Shown: positions 1 to 8,303, counted from the stretch's first letter. The stretch: DNA of 64,000 nt from Ureibacillus terrenus (GCF_006569205.1 NZ_VIGD01000003.1:62001-126000), one strand, 5' to 3'. Numbers and translations: made by a program. The notes: generated by a model not told the origin, from the letters alone.

Positions 1-575
1 TGATCGGGCTTGAAACGATTTTGCCGATTTTCGTGCAAAAAATTCAACACGGCACGGCCCTTACATCCGGTCTGATGCTTTTGCCGGGAGCCGTCATCAC
101 CGGAATCATGTCGCCGATTTCCGGCAAACTGTTTGACCGGTTCGGCGCAAAAGGGTTGTCCATCATCGGATTCAGCTGCATGGTGCTTGCGACGATCGGT
201 TATACGCTTATTCATAAAAACACGCCGGTTCCTTTGATTTCTTTCATTTTTGCAATCCAAATGTTCGGATTTTCGCTGATGTCCATGAATCTCATGACTT
301 CCGGCATCAATTCATTGCCGCATGACATGATTGCCCATGGCACGGCGATGCATAACACGATCCGGACAGTCGGCGCCTCCATCTTCACGGCCATGCTCGT
401 TTCCGTGATGAGTTTCGGGAATGTACAGTCTGTTTTGTCCAATGAGGAAATTTATAAAGGCATCAAAATCGCCTTTTTCGTCGCCCTTTGTTTTGCTTTC
501 ATCGGATTGTTCCTTTCGTTCTTCCTGACAAAGAAACGGCCTGCAGATGACAAAGATTTGGAAAGCGCTTCCTGA
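1..575 (+). CDS. MFS drug exporter, DHA2 (EmrB/QacA-like) family, 3' part
   Basis: This is the C-terminal part of a 14-helix-type proton-driven multidrug exporter of the cytoplasmic membrane. The reading frame is open from base 3 to the stop at 575, so the start lies outside the window. The visible 190 residues hold about five hydrophobic helices and the sequence GKLFDRFGAKG, which matches the conserved loop motif of DHA2 transporters (GxxxDRxG). The tail is a short charged cytoplasmic segment ending EDLESAS-like. It is the only clear transporter gene reading rightward at this edge and ends at a strong terminator. The substrate cannot be told from the sequence. Confidence 0.85.
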   Translation, partial: IGLETILPIFVQKIQHGTALTSGLMLLPGAVITGIMSPISGKLFDRFGAKGLSIIGFSCMVLATIGYTLIHKNTPVPLISFIFAIQMFGFSLMSMNLMTSGINSLPHDMIAHGTAMHNTIRTVGASIFTAMLVSVMSFGNVQSVLSNEEIYKGIKIAFFVALCFAFIGLFLSFFLTKKRPADDKDLESAS

Positions 576-597
576 CATTTCGGTTATCGTCAAATGA

Positions 598-641
598 AAA
601 GAGCGAATGGGGAATTTTGAAATTCCCATTCGCCCTTTTTT
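598..641. terminator. bidirectional intrinsic terminator
   Basis: Perfect stem GCGAATGGGAATT-type arms (about 603-633) flanked by A-rich sequence on the left and a T-run on the right. It sits between the convergent MFS gene and the metal-chelate-binding lipoprotein gene, so it can stop transcription from both sides. Confidence 0.9.
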
Positions 642-1578
642 ATTGCTTTTCAAAAATTTCCGGATAAATGGTTTTGGCCAACAATTCAGCGGCTTCCGCG
701 ATGCGGGGGCCAGGTCTGTCCAATAAATCCGCCTGCAATTCATAAACCGCCCCGTCTTTGATGGCCTTAATGGACTCCCAGCCTTGTCTGGATTTAATTT
801 CTCCAGCCGGATTATCAACATAGTTTACTGTAGTTATGATCACTTCCGGATTCCGGTTGATGATGTCTTCCTCCGTCACGGAGAACCAGCCTTTTTGATC
901 CGCATAAATGTTTTCAACGCCCGCGGTTTCAATCAACTCCTGCTGGAATGTGCCGGAGCCCATCGTCCAGATGTCCGGAGCTGGCGCGATTTCAAAATAC
1001 ACTCTTTTCTTTTGTATAATCTTGTCGGTTTTTTCTTTCAGCGCTGCCAATTGCCCTTTGATGTTTTCAACAAGTTCTTTTCCTTTATCTTCAACACCCA
1101 TGGCTTGGGCGATTTGATTGATATCTTTATACACATCCTCAACGGAGCTTGGCGATTGGATGACGAACACTTTCAAGCCCGCCTCTTCCAATTGCTTCAC
1201 CTGCTCTTCGCCGCCCATTGTATAGGCGAAGATGACATCCGGATTCAGCTCCACGATTCTTTCCACATTAAAGGAAGTCGGGGAACCGACCTTTTCAATA
1301 TCTTTCACTTTCTCAGGCCAGTTGTCATATTCCGTTACGCCGATGACCTTGTCGCCGACGCCCAATGCAAACAAAATCTCCGTATTGCTCGGCTGCAATG
1401 AAATGACCTTTTCAGGCGCTTTTTCGAATTCGATTTCTACGCCCCGGCCATCCACCACCGTATACGATTGTCCGGATTTTTTGTCTTCCGCATCCTTTGT
1501 AGCGGCATCTTCTTTGCCGCCGCAACCGGCCAGTACAGCGATTAATAAAAATACTGCCAAGAACCAAATGCGTTTCAA
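640..1578 (-). CDS. metal-chelate-binding lipoprotein (BtuF/FhuD-type, helical backbone receptor)
   Basis: Extracellular substrate-binding protein for ABC uptake of cobalamin, haem or an iron-siderophore. The first 19 residues form a lipoprotein signal ending in the lipobox L-A-G-C (Cys19), so the protein is anchored on the outer face of the membrane. The rest (312 residues in all) has the periplasmic-binding-protein type III pattern (Pfam PF01497), including PEKVISLQPSNTEILFALG near residue 55 and RPGPRIAEAAE near the end. No permease or ATPase gene is adjacent, so it must share a transporter encoded elsewhere. The start is TTG at 1578 with AGAGGGG about 6-8 bases ahead. The binding-site phrasing resembles BtuF/YvrC-like B12 receptors, but the ligand is not certain. 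Confidence 0.85.
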   Translation of the reverse strand: MKRIWFLAVFLLIAVLAGCGGKEDAATKDAEDKKSGQSYTVVDGRGVEIEFEKAPEKVISLQPSNTEILFALGVGDKVIGVTEYDNWPEKVKDIEKVGSPTSFNVERIVELNPDVIFAYTMGGEEQVKQLEEAGLKVFVIQSPSSVEDVYKDINQIAQAMGVEDKGKELVENIKGQLAALKEKTDKIIQKKRVYFEIAPAPDIWTMGSGTFQQELIETAGVENIYADQKGWFSVTEEDIINRNPEVIITTVNYVDNPAGEIKSRQGWESIKAIKDGAVYELQADLLDRPGPRIAEAAELLAKTIYPEIFEKQ

Positions 1579-1674
1579 TGCAACCCCTCTTTCTATGATT
1601 TTTGTGCTTGATATATCAATATTTTTATTTATTTTTTTTTATCAATGCAACCCCTCTTTCTATGATTTTTGTGC
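1575..1674 (-). repeat. 33-bp direct repeat duplicating a ribosome site and TTG start
   Basis: The 33 bases at 1575-1607 recur exactly at 1642-1674, 67 bp apart. Read on the minus strand each copy contains an AGAGGGG ribosome site followed by TTG. The copy at 1575-1607 starts the lipoprotein gene. The upstream copy would start a six-codon reading frame rich in Lys/Asn that stops at TAA. A 12-bp palindrome (TTGATATATCAA, 1608-1619) lies between the copies. Confidence 0.95.
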
Positions 1675-1684
1675 CCTTCAAAAT

Positions 1685-1725
1685 AGTATAGAGTGCCAAC
1701 GAAGAAATTGATCATTTTGGCACTC
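1685..1725 (-). promoter_or_regulatory. candidate promoter -10 with inverted repeat, upstream of the binding-lipoprotein gene
   Basis: The minus strand has TATACT at 1690-1685 as a plausible -10. Directly upstream lies an inverted repeat GAGTGCCA (1691-1698) / TGGCACTC (1718-1725) with a 19-base spacer. The repeat covers the region where a -35 element would be, so it could be an operator, or alternatively a weak hairpin at the 3' end of zur. No good -35 is visible. Confidence 0.45.
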
Positions 1726-1735
1726 ATGGTGAACA

Positions 1736-2149
1736 TTATACATTACATTCCGGGCATTTTCCATAGATTTCGAATTTATGGGATTCAATGGCATATCCGG
1801 GCAGCATCGATTCCAGCATTTCCATCGGGCATAATGATACTTCTTTCACCATTCCGCATTTCATGCATATAAAATGATGGTGGTGGTGATCCACTTCGCA
1901 ATGCATGCGGAACCGTTTCTCCCCGTTTAATTCCGTTTCTTCCAATATCCCCAGCTCGACAAAGGTTGCCAGATTGCGATAAATCGTGTCATAGCTCATG
2001 CCGGGGTAATCTTTTTTCAGCACTTCCAACAAATCGCGGGCAGTCAAATACTTGTCCGTCGCTTCAAACATGGATAAAATGAGCTCCCGTTTATCCGTTT
2101 TTTTGTACCCATGGGCTTTCAAGATTTCCCAAGCTTTTTCCCGATTCAT
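1736..2149 (-). CDS. zur: zinc-uptake repressor Zur (Fur family)
   Basis: Zinc-sensing DNA-binding repressor of zinc uptake. The 137-residue protein has an N-terminal winged helix (about 1-80) and a C-terminal dimerisation/metal domain. Five consecutive histidines sit at about 88-92, followed by the structural zinc Cys pairs C95/C98 and C132/C135. The start is ATG 2149 with AAGGGGG ahead, overlapping the znuB stop as ATGA; a longer frame exists but lacks a ribosome site. It is last in znuC-znuB-zur, and a Zur box precedes znuC, so it probably represses its own operon. Assignment as Zur rather than Fur or PerR rests on this context and the family pattern. Confidence 0.93.
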   Translation of the reverse strand: MNREKAWEILKAHGYKKTDKRELILSMFEATDKYLTARDLLEVLKKDYPGMSYDTIYRNLATFVELGILEETELNGEKRFRMHCEVDHHHHHFICMKCGMVKEVSLCPMEMLESMLPGYAIESHKFEIYGKCPECNV

Positions 2150-2991
2150 TGCTGCGCCCCCTTCTGAACCGCTTTTTTGCATAAGATGACGATGATCAGT
2201 ATGGCAATGGAAGTAACGACAATTGTACCGCCAGGCGCCAGATCCAGGTAGAATGCGAGGATTAATCCGATAATGACCGCCATTTCCCCGAAAACGACGG
2301 AATACACCAGCGTTTCTTTGAATCCTTTTGAAAGCCGCATAGCGCCGGCGACAGGCAAGGTGATGAGGGAGGAAACGAGCAAAATCCCGACAATCCTCAT
2401 GCTGGCCGCAATTGTCAGCGCCACAATGATCATAAATAAAAAATGGATCATGGTGGCCGGAAGACCGGATGCTTTTGCATATTCTTCATCAAAGGATAGA
2501 ACAAAAAGTTCTTTATAGAAGATTGTTAAAAATAGCAACACGATGACGGCAATCGCGACGATAATCCACAAATCTTGCCTTGAAACCGCGGATACCGTCC
2601 CAAATAGATATCCCATCACATCCGTCGTGAACCCGTTGGCCAGGGAAATGAATACGGCGCTCAATCCGATTCCGCATGACATGATAATCGGGATGGCCAA
2701 TTCCGAAAAATGTTTATATAAAACTCTTAACCTTTCAATCAGGACGGAACCGAGTATGCTCGCGGCAATCCCGAAATAGATCGGGTTGAAAAAAGCGAGT
2801 GCGGCAATATGTTGATTTAATAACAACCCTCCGGTAATTCCCGCCAATGTGACATGCGAAAGGGCATCGGCAATCAATGACATTCTCCGGACAACGATGA
2901 ATACCCCCAAAAGCGGCGCGATGAAGCCGATGATGATGCCGGAGAGGAACGCATTTTGCAAGAATTCATAATGTAATATCGCTTCGATCAT
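2146..2991 (-). CDS. znuB: zinc ABC transporter permease ZnuB/AdcB
   Basis: Membrane component of high-affinity zinc uptake, ABC-3 family (281 residues, seven to nine hydrophobic helices). Conserved features are the early segment [21 protein letters not shown] and the cytoplasmic coupling stretch with ALSHVTLAG near residue 45. It lies 12 bases after znuC and overlaps zur by four bases, so the three are translationally coupled. ZnuA, the zinc-binding lipoprotein, is not in the window and must be elsewhere. The ABC-3 family also includes manganese permeases; the Zur partner supports zinc. Confidence 0.92.
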   Translation of the reverse strand: MIEAILHYEFLQNAFLSGIIIGFIAPLLGVFIVVRRMSLIADALSHVTLAGITGGLLLNQHIAALAFFNPIYFGIAASILGSVLIERLRVLYKHFSELAIPIIMSCGIGLSAVFISLANGFTTDVMGYLFGTVSAVSRQDLWIIVAIAVIVLLFLTIFYKELFVLSFDEEYAKASGLPATMIHFLFMIIVALTIAASMRIVGILLVSSLITLPVAGAMRLSKGFKETLVYSVVFGEMAVIIGLILAFYLDLAPGGTIVVTSIAILIIVILCKKAVQKGAQQ

Positions 2992-3003
2992 ATCCGGTTC
3001 TCC

Positions 3004-3747
3004 TTACACAGCCCGTACGGAATGGCCGTACCATTGGTAAATTTGTTCTTTTGGAAGCAGGTTGTATTCGTCGATGCTTCCATAAAAAAGAATCCGCTGA
3101 TTCAAAAATGCCACATGGCTGATTTGATTGAAAGGCGCTTCAATATCGTGGGTCACCAAAATAATCGTTAAATGATGTTTCTTATTTAATTCACTCAACA
3201 TATCATAAAATGATTGAACATGTTTGATATCGACACCGACTGTCGGTTCATCCAGAACCAGAAGTTTCGGCTCGGAAATCAAAGCGCGGGCAATGAACAC
3301 CCGCTGCTGCTGGCCTCCGGAAAGCTCACCGATCCTGCGGTTGATGAATTTTTCCATGCCAACCGCCTTCAGTGCCTCCATCACTTTCTGCTTCGCATCT
3401 TTCGGCATGGGTTTAAAAAGGCCGGCTTTTTTCGTCAGCCCGCTTTGCACCACTTCTTTTACCGTGGCCGGGAAACCCGAGTTGAAGGCATTGGATTTTT
3501 GCGAAACATAGCCGATCCATTCGTGATGCTGGAAGTCTGAGATCGGCTCTCCGAAAAGCTTGATCTCGCCTTTCGCTTTCAATAAACCCAAAATTATTTT
3601 TAACAACGTGGATTTCCCTGAACCATTCGGTCCTATCAGGGCCAAAAAGTCCCCTTCCTCTACACTTAAGGAAACATTGTTTAATACGGGATTCGATTCA
3701 TATGTAAATGAAACGTTTTTTAGCTCCACATAAGGTGTTTTCATCAT
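3004..3747 (-). CDS. znuC: zinc ABC transporter ATP-binding protein ZnuC/AdcC
   Basis: ATPase that powers the ZnuB permease. It has Walker A GPNGSGKST (about residue 39), the ABC signature LSGGQQQR and Walker B LLVLDEPTVGVD, followed by the switch His in VTHD. I chose ATG at 3747 (247 residues) because GGAAAGAAG lies about eight bases upstream; a TTG at 3762 in the same frame lacks a ribosome site of its own. It is the first gene of znuC-znuB-zur and is preceded by a well-formed promoter and a Zur box. Confidence 0.93.
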   Translation of the reverse strand: MMKTPYVELKNVSFTYESNPVLNNVSLSVEEGDFLALIGPNGSGKSTLLKIILGLLKAKGEIKLFGEPISDFQHHEWIGYVSQKSNAFNSGFPATVKEVVQSGLTKKAGLFKPMPKDAKQKVMEALKAVGMEKFINRRIGELSGGQQQRVFIARALISEPKLLVLDEPTVGVDIKHVQSFYDMLSELNKKHHLTIILVTHDIEAPFNQISHVAFLNQRILFYGSIDEYNLLPKEQIYQWYGHSVRAV

Positions 3748-3760
3748 TTCTCTTCTTTCC

Positions 3761-3781
3761 AATTCAGAATCATTACGATTT
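3761..3781 (-). promoter_or_regulatory. Zur box
   Basis: On the minus strand the site has a perfect left half AAATCGTAAT, a central G and a degenerate right half ATTCTGAATT. It matches the Bacillus Zur operator pattern AAATCGTAAT-N-ATTACGATTT. It lies just downstream of the znuC -10, at about +4 to +24, an ideal place for repression. Confidence 0.85.
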
Positions 3782-3791
3782 ACATTCTGTA

Positions 3792-3820
3792 AGTATACGG
3801 GATTTGTTTTTCTTTGTAAA
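3792..3820 (-). promoter_or_regulatory. sigma-A promoter of znuC-znuB-zur
   Basis: Minus-strand -35 TTTACA (3820-3815) and -10 TATACT (3797-3792) are separated by exactly 17 bases. The predicted transcript starts near 3785, immediately before the Zur box. Confidence 0.85.
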
Positions 3821-3854
3821 GGTTTCTTGCTTGAAGTTTAGAAAGGATGAGTGG

Positions 3855-4103
3855 ATGAACCATATCATTGAATTTTGGGAGTCTATGTTATCGAAATCCG
3901 ATAAGGAGATCCGCAAAATGGCGAAGCAATATGGAGTGGATCTGACCATTGAAGAGATCCGCCAGCTTCGCCCATTGGCGCAGCAGGCAAACATTACTTG
4001 GCTTGTCACGGGAATTCCCAATTGGGTCTTGAAAGAAGCGGAGCGGATCCTTGGTTACAAGAAATATAAAAAATATAAGAAGATGCTGGACGATTTGAGG
4101 TAG
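3855..4103 (+). CDS. yqfT: DUF2624 family protein YqfT
   Basis: Small cytoplasmic protein of unknown function (82 residues), rich in Lys and Glu and predicted helical. It resembles the DUF2624/YqfT family, whose gene lies near nfo and zur in Bacillus subtilis. I chose ATG 3855 because AAAGGAT lies seven bases upstream; the longer frame to 3708 runs through the znuC promoter. Sequence seen: charged first half with a conserved RQLRPLAQQANITWLVTG stretch near the middle and a KKYKKYKK tail. It is divergent from znuC and ends at its own terminator. Confidence 0.8.
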   Translation: MNHIIEFWESMLSKSDKEIRKMAKQYGVDLTIEEIRQLRPLAQQANITWLVTGIPNWVLKEAERILGYKKYKKYKKMLDDLR

Positions 4104-4115
4104 GTTTACAGTAGA

Positions 4116-4157
4116 AAGAGAGCGAATGAAAAGAAGTCATTCGCTCTCTTCTTTTAA
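4116..4157. terminator. intrinsic terminator after yqfT
   Basis: A 14-bp perfect stem (AAGAGAGCGAATGA / TCATTCGCTCTCTT, 4116-4129 and 4137-4150) with a seven-base loop is followed by CTTTT. Confidence 0.9.
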
Positions 4158-4203
4158 GGATGGTCCGCTTTCGGCCGGGTTTGTGGTATGAATCCCCCAT
4201 CTA

Positions 4204-4455
4204 TCGCCGCTTCTGCTTACGATATCCGCCAAACTTTTGGAATAATCCGCCGTTTTTCATTGAATTTCCGCCAACATTGTGAACATATCCGCCAATCGAT
4301 AATTGATGGCTGCTTCTGAATCCGATATCCGCCAAATCAGGGGATATCCGCCGATTCCCCCGAAATTTCCGCTAAATTCCGGAATTTATCCGCCAATCCG
4401 ATTCTTTATTGAACATCCTCCAAACCCAAGCCGCCATACTTCAACCAATCCGCTC
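4204..4455. repeat. degenerate 21-bp-period tandem repeat, core ATATCCGCCAA
   Basis: Between yqfT and dacC (4104-4468) there is no convincing gene. The core TCCGCC, or a one-base variant, starts at 4204, 4225, 4246, 4267, 4288, 4328, 4347, 4368 and 4389. The spacing is 21, 21, 21, 21, 40, 19, 21 and 21 bases. Weaker copies are at 4416 and 4449. The three bases before the core are mostly ATA or ATT and those after it AA or GA, while the rest of each unit is variable. Twenty-one bases equals two helical turns, so the cores would face one side of the DNA. Confidence 0.85.
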
Positions 4456-4468
4456 CTGAATGGAAACA

Positions 4469-5890
4469 TCAATAATGCTCCACAATCGCTTCCACGGCTT
4501 TATCGATATCCTTGATTTTATTTTTCGTTTGGTTTTGCGTCATTACGGCAAAAGCATACATTTTTCCGCTGCTTGCCGTCACATATCCCGCCAACGTGTA
4601 CACTCCTGAAATATGACCTGTTTTGGCAATCACCCGGTTTTTCAAATGATCCTCCAAGTACCGTTCCCTCAGTGATCCGCCGATTTCCCTGTCCTTTTCT
4701 CCACCGAACGGCAGACTGTTGAAAAAGATTGGGAAAAAGGGCTCCTTGCGAACTTTGACCAGCAAATTCGTCAGCTCATTGGCGGTCGTCCGGTTTTTGT
4801 GAGAAATGCCCGAACCGTCCTCAAACTGCCAATGTTCCATATTCAGCCCGATGTCTTTTCCGTATTCCCGAATCACTTTCAATCCGTTTTCGAAATCCCC
4901 TTTTCCCAATTCTTTTTTCCCCATGGTTTTCACCAAAATGTCCGCGATGCTGTTATTGCTCAATTTCAAAAACGGATTGACGAGATCGGCCAAAGGCATG
5001 GATTGTTTCGTGTAAAGCAGCTTTGCGCTTTTTGGAACGGCTTTCCGCCCAATGGACGTGCCCTCGAAAGCGAAACCTTCCTCCTCCAATGTTTTTTTGA
5101 ACGCAATCAGCGTATTGATGGTCGGATCATGCAACGTGACCCAATCTTTATGGGGAGCGCCCAACGGAATATTGCCCGAAATGACCACTTCGTTCGAATT
5201 ATATTTGCGGATGATTTCAATCGTGTTTTTTTCTTTTGCGTTCACCGTCTTTGCCTCATTCACAAACACCATGCCGCTATCATTGGGTTCAAATTTGATA
5301 CGGGGCTTCATTCCGACCGATGTAGGGATGACATGGACGATCATCGTTCCCGCATCATAGTCCCGATCCGGCGACATCGTCAATGCGCTGATCCTTGAAG
5401 CATAATAATAGCTTTCGTCCTCTTTGGCCACCCCCGGGGAAAGGGCCTCCCCTTCAAAATAAAAATCATCCCCATATATATTTCCTTTGATGGTGTGCAC
5501 TCCCAGGAGCTTCAAGATGTCACCGATTTGAGAAAAGTTCCTTTTTTGAAAGGTCGGATCGCCGCTGCCTTTGAAATACAAATCGCCGATAAGTTTATGA
5601 TCCACAATCTTCCCGTCAACAAATACCGCGGTTTTGAACCGGAAATCCTTCCCCAATGAATGCAATGCACTCGCAGCCGTAAGCAATTTCAAGGTGGATG
5701 CCGGCTTCATTGGCGCATCGCCGTTTCTGTCATACAAAATGTCCCCGGTCTCCAGATCGCGGATGGAAACGCTGATGCCGTTTGCGCCCAAATATTGATC
5801 GACGGCATCATCAAACGTTTTCGCCTGTATTGGATGAATATAGAAAAAAATAAACAGTATCGTTGATAGCAAGATATTCCTTTTCACCAT
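4469..5890 (-). CDS. dacC: D-alanyl-D-alanine carboxypeptidase/endopeptidase, PBP4 type (peptidase S13)
   Basis: Exported penicillin-binding protein that trims peptidoglycan peptides. All three active-site motifs are present: S-T-L-K (nucleophile Ser about residue 65), S-N-N in LKLSNNSIADI, and K-T-G near the C terminus. The length (about 473 residues) is close to DacC of B. subtilis. The N terminus is a hydrophobic signal ending near IQAK. I prefer ATG 5890 because AAGGTGG lies six bases upstream; earlier in-frame ATGs at 5905 and 5926 have poorly placed ribosome sites. It is transcribed alone, between the 21-bp repeat region and the nfo terminator. Confidence 0.9.
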   Translation of the reverse strand: MVKRNILLSTILFIFFYIHPIQAKTFDDAVDQYLGANGISVSIRDLETGDILYDRNGDAPMKPASTLKLLTAASALHSLGKDFRFKTAVFVDGKIVDHKLIGDLYFKGSGDPTFQKRNFSQIGDILKLLGVHTIKGNIYGDDFYFEGEALSPGVAKEDESYYYASRISALTMSPDRDYDAGTMIVHVIPTSVGMKPRIKFEPNDSGMVFVNEAKTVNAKEKNTIEIIRKYNSNEVVISGNIPLGAPHKDWVTLHDPTINTLIAFKKTLEEEGFAFEGTSIGRKAVPKSAKLLYTKQSMPLADLVNPFLKLSNNSIADILVKTMGKKELGKGDFENGLKVIREYGKDIGLNMEHWQFEDGSGISHKNRTTANELTNLLVKVRKEPFFPIFFNSLPFGGEKDREIGGSLRERYLEDHLKNRVIAKTGHISGVYTLAGYVTASSGKMYAFAVMTQNQTKNKIKDIDKAVEAIVEHY

Positions 5891-5983
5891 CACAGCCACC
5901 TTCATTCTTTTTTCATTTGCCTCCATTATGCCCAGTTGCGCCTTTTTTTAATTGGAAAGAATCAAAAATTCCGCTATCAAAAA

Positions 5984-6020
5984 TAAAAAGAGCGGGACTT
6001 CTCTTTCCCGCTCTTTTTCT
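5984..6020. terminator. intrinsic terminator after nfo
   Basis: The arms AAAAAGAGCGGGA / TCCCGCTCTTTTT form a long GC-cored stem with T-runs on both strands. It closes the leftward cshB-nfo unit. Confidence 0.9.
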
Positions 6021-6027
6021 CCGCCTC

Positions 6028-6915
6028 TTAGCCTCGCAATGCTTCAATCCATTCCGGATGAAACTCACCGGTTTTCAACATGTCAATTTCTTCTTTATAA
6101 GGCGGCTTTTTATTTTTGGAATCCGGACCTACCCAAGGCGTTTCCAGAATTTTTGGAATGTCTTTGAACGCTTCATGATGGACGATGTAATTTAATACCT
6201 CAAACCCAATATGGCCGAAACCGATATTTTCGTGGCGGTCTTTTCTCGCGCCGCGTTCGTTTTTGCTGTCGTTGATATGCACCACTTTGATGCGGCCGAT
6301 GCCGATGATTTTATCGAATTCCTCCAGCACGCCATCGAAATCTTCCACGATGTTGTAGCCTGCGTCATGAGTATGGCACGTGTCAAAACAAACGGACAGC
6401 CGTTCATTATTGGTTACTCCATCAATGATTCTCGCAATCTCTTCAAAGGTTTTTCCGCATTCGGAGCCTTTTCCGGCCATCGTTTCCAGGGCGATTTGCA
6501 CCGGTGAATCCCCTGACAACACCTCGTTTAAGCCTTCAATTATTTTTTTGATCCCCTTTTCTTCCCCTGCGCCGACATGGGAGCCGGGATGGAGCACGAT
6601 TTGCGTGGCTCCGATCGCTTCCGTGCGCTCGATTTCCTTTTGCAAAAATTCCACGCCCAACGCGAAGACTTCCGGCTTCACCGTATTGGCAATGTTGATG
6701 ATGTATGGGGCATGCACGACAATATTGGAAATGCCGTGCTCCTTCATGTGTTTCAGGCCCGCTTCAATATTCAATTCTTCGATGGATTTTCTTCTTGTAT
6801 TCTGGGGTGCCCCCGTATAAATCATGAACGTCGTCGCCCCGTAAGATGCGGCTTCTTCACTGGCGGCAAGCAGCATTTTCTTGCCGCTCATCGATACATG
6901 TGAACCAATTAACAT
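6028..6915 (-). CDS. nfo: endonuclease IV (apurinic/apyrimidinic endonuclease)
   Basis: Base-excision-repair enzyme that cuts DNA 5' to abasic sites using three zinc ions in a TIM barrel. Family landmarks are [10 protein letters not shown] at the N terminus, [37 protein letters not shown] and [22 protein letters not shown], which carry the His/Asp/Glu metal ligands. The length is 295 residues from ATG 6915; a TTG six bases earlier is too near the AAAGGG ribosome site. It follows cshB by 15 bases and probably shares its promoter, the same order as yqfR-yqfS in B. subtilis. Confidence 0.97.
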   Translation of the reverse strand: MLIGSHVSMSGKKMLLAASEEAASYGATTFMIYTGAPQNTRRKSIEELNIEAGLKHMKEHGISNIVVHAPYIINIANTVKPEVFALGVEFLQKEIERTEAIGATQIVLHPGSHVGAGEEKGIKKIIEGLNEVLSGDSPVQIALETMAGKGSECGKTFEEIARIIDGVTNNERLSVCFDTCHTHDAGYNIVEDFDGVLEEFDKIIGIGRIKVVHINDSKNERGARKDRHENIGFGHIGFEVLNYIVHHEAFKDIPKILETPWVGPDSKNKKPPYKEEIDMLKTGEFHPEWIEALRG

Positions 6916-6930
6916 TCTCAATTTCCCTTT

Positions 6931-8226
6931 CTATCGCTTGCTTTTCTTTTTCAATTTTTTCTTGATTTTTTCCATTTCCATGCGCATTTGCTTCTTATAA
7001 CCCGGTTTTACCTTTTTCGGTTTCCGCACCAAGGCTTTGGCCACCTTGTCCAATTCGTTGTCCTGCTTCACGCGTTTTTTCCGGGCTTTCCGATCTTTTA
7101 ATTCAATCCATTCACCGTCTTTGACATCACGGTGTTTGAACGCAACGCCCAGCTTTTCCTCAATGCGGTCCAAATCCTCCTCATCGTCTGGGCCATATAG
7201 TGTAATCGCCGTTCCCTCAAGTCTCGCCCGTGCGGTACGGCCAACCCGGTGAACGAAAAATTCCTTGTCTTCAGGGAGCTCATAGTTGATGACGTGGGAA
7301 ACGCCTTCGATATCAATGCCCCGCGCAGCCAAATCCGTGGCGACGATGTATTGGAATTCCAGGTCGCGGATTTGCTTCATCATTTTCTTGCGTTCCCGCG
7401 GCGTCAAATCTCCATGGATTTCCCCCGCATGGATGCCATTGTCTGCCAAAAATGCGGCAACTTCCTCCGCGGTCTTTCTCGTATTGCAGAAGATGACGCA
7501 GAGGAACGGATTGATGGCTTGGCAGACCTCGAGCAATTTTTCCTTCCTGTCTTTGGAACGGATCGGCACAAGCAATAATTCAATCCCTTCCGCAACCGGC
7601 CTGCGGTCATTGATTTGGATATGCACCGGGGATTCCATATATTTTTTTAGGAAAGGCTGCAATTTTACCGGAATCGTGGCAGAGAAAACATACATTTCCA
7701 AATCCTCCGGCATCCGTGCGGCAAACCCGTCGATCTCTTCAATGAATCCCATGTCAAAGGCCAAATCCGCCTCATCGATGACCAAAATGGGGGCCTTATG
7801 GACCAAAAGGGCGTTTTCCTTCACCAAATCGTTGATCCGGCCAGGCGTCCCGACCACAATGTGCGGCTGGGTTTTTAATTTTTCCATCAAACGCTGCTTG
7901 TCCGTCCCGCCGATCAATAATTTCGCGGTGATTTCCGTACCTTCGATAATTTCTTTCAACCGGTCGAATATTTGGGTCGCCAATTCCCTTGTCGGAGAGG
8001 TGATAACCGCCTGCACTTCCTGTTTGTTCACATCGATTCTTTGGACAATCGGCAATAAAAACGCATGGGTCTTTCCCGTCCCGGTATGGGCCTGCCCAAT
8101 CGCGCTTTTCCCTTCAAGGATGAGCGGTATCATCTCCTTTTGAATCGGCGTCGGCTCCTTGAAGCCGAGCTTTTCAATGGCGTCCATAATAAAGGGGTTG
8201 AAATGAAAATCCGTAAAGTTCGACAT
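6931..8226 (-). CDS. cshB: DEAD-box RNA helicase CshB
   Basis: ATP-dependent RNA helicase linked to cold adaptation and ribosome/mRNA handling. It has the Q motif PTPIQKEM, Walker A AHTGTGKT (about residues 46-53), the D-E-A-D box in LVIDEADLAFDMGF, S-A-T in FSATIP, and HRVGRTARA in the second RecA domain. The C-terminal 60 residues are strongly basic (Lys/Arg) and likely bind RNA. ATG 8226 has a strong TAGGAGG site. The length of 431 residues and the neighbour nfo match CshB (YqfR). Confidence 0.96.
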   Translation of the reverse strand: MSNFTDFHFNPFIMDAIEKLGFKEPTPIQKEMIPLILEGKSAIGQAHTGTGKTHAFLLPIVQRIDVNKQEVQAVITSPTRELATQIFDRLKEIIEGTEITAKLLIGGTDKQRLMEKLKTQPHIVVGTPGRINDLVKENALLVHKAPILVIDEADLAFDMGFIEEIDGFAARMPEDLEMYVFSATIPVKLQPFLKKYMESPVHIQINDRRPVAEGIELLLVPIRSKDRKEKLLEVCQAINPFLCVIFCNTRKTAEEVAAFLADNGIHAGEIHGDLTPRERKKMMKQIRDLEFQYIVATDLAARGIDIEGVSHVINYELPEDKEFFVHRVGRTARARLEGTAITLYGPDDEEDLDRIEEKLGVAFKHRDVKDGEWIELKDRKARKKRVKQDNELDKVAKALVRKPKKVKPGYKKQMRMEMEKIKKKLKKKSKR

Positions 8227-8252
8227 CTTTCGTACCTCCTAACATACGTAAT

Positions 8253-8282
8253 ATTGTAACATTACCGCATAAGAAAGAACAA
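8253..8282 (-). promoter_or_regulatory. sigma-A-like promoter of cshB
   Basis: Minus-strand TTGTTC (8282-8277) and TACAAT (8258-8253) are separated by 18 bases. This predicts a short untranslated leader before the AGGAGG site of cshB. Confidence 0.65.
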
Positions 8283-8303
8283 TGATTACAACTTTTAGAG
8301 AGA

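Noticed and set aside
784-1401. 205-codon rightward frame opposite the binding lipoprotein
   Set aside because: Antisense shadow with no start signal.
4204-4455. CRISPR array
   Set aside because: Repeat core is only about 11 bases, units are 21 bases, degenerate and without fixed-length spacers; no cas genes nearby.
4303-4515. 70-codon rightward frame in the 21-bp repeat with Pro-Pro units
   Set aside because: The Pro-Pro periodicity is a by-product of the 21-bp DNA repeat; no ribosome site, and it runs into dacC.
7286-8143. 285-codon rightward frame opposite cshB
   Set aside because: Antisense to cshB with Ser/Pro-rich random composition; no start signals.
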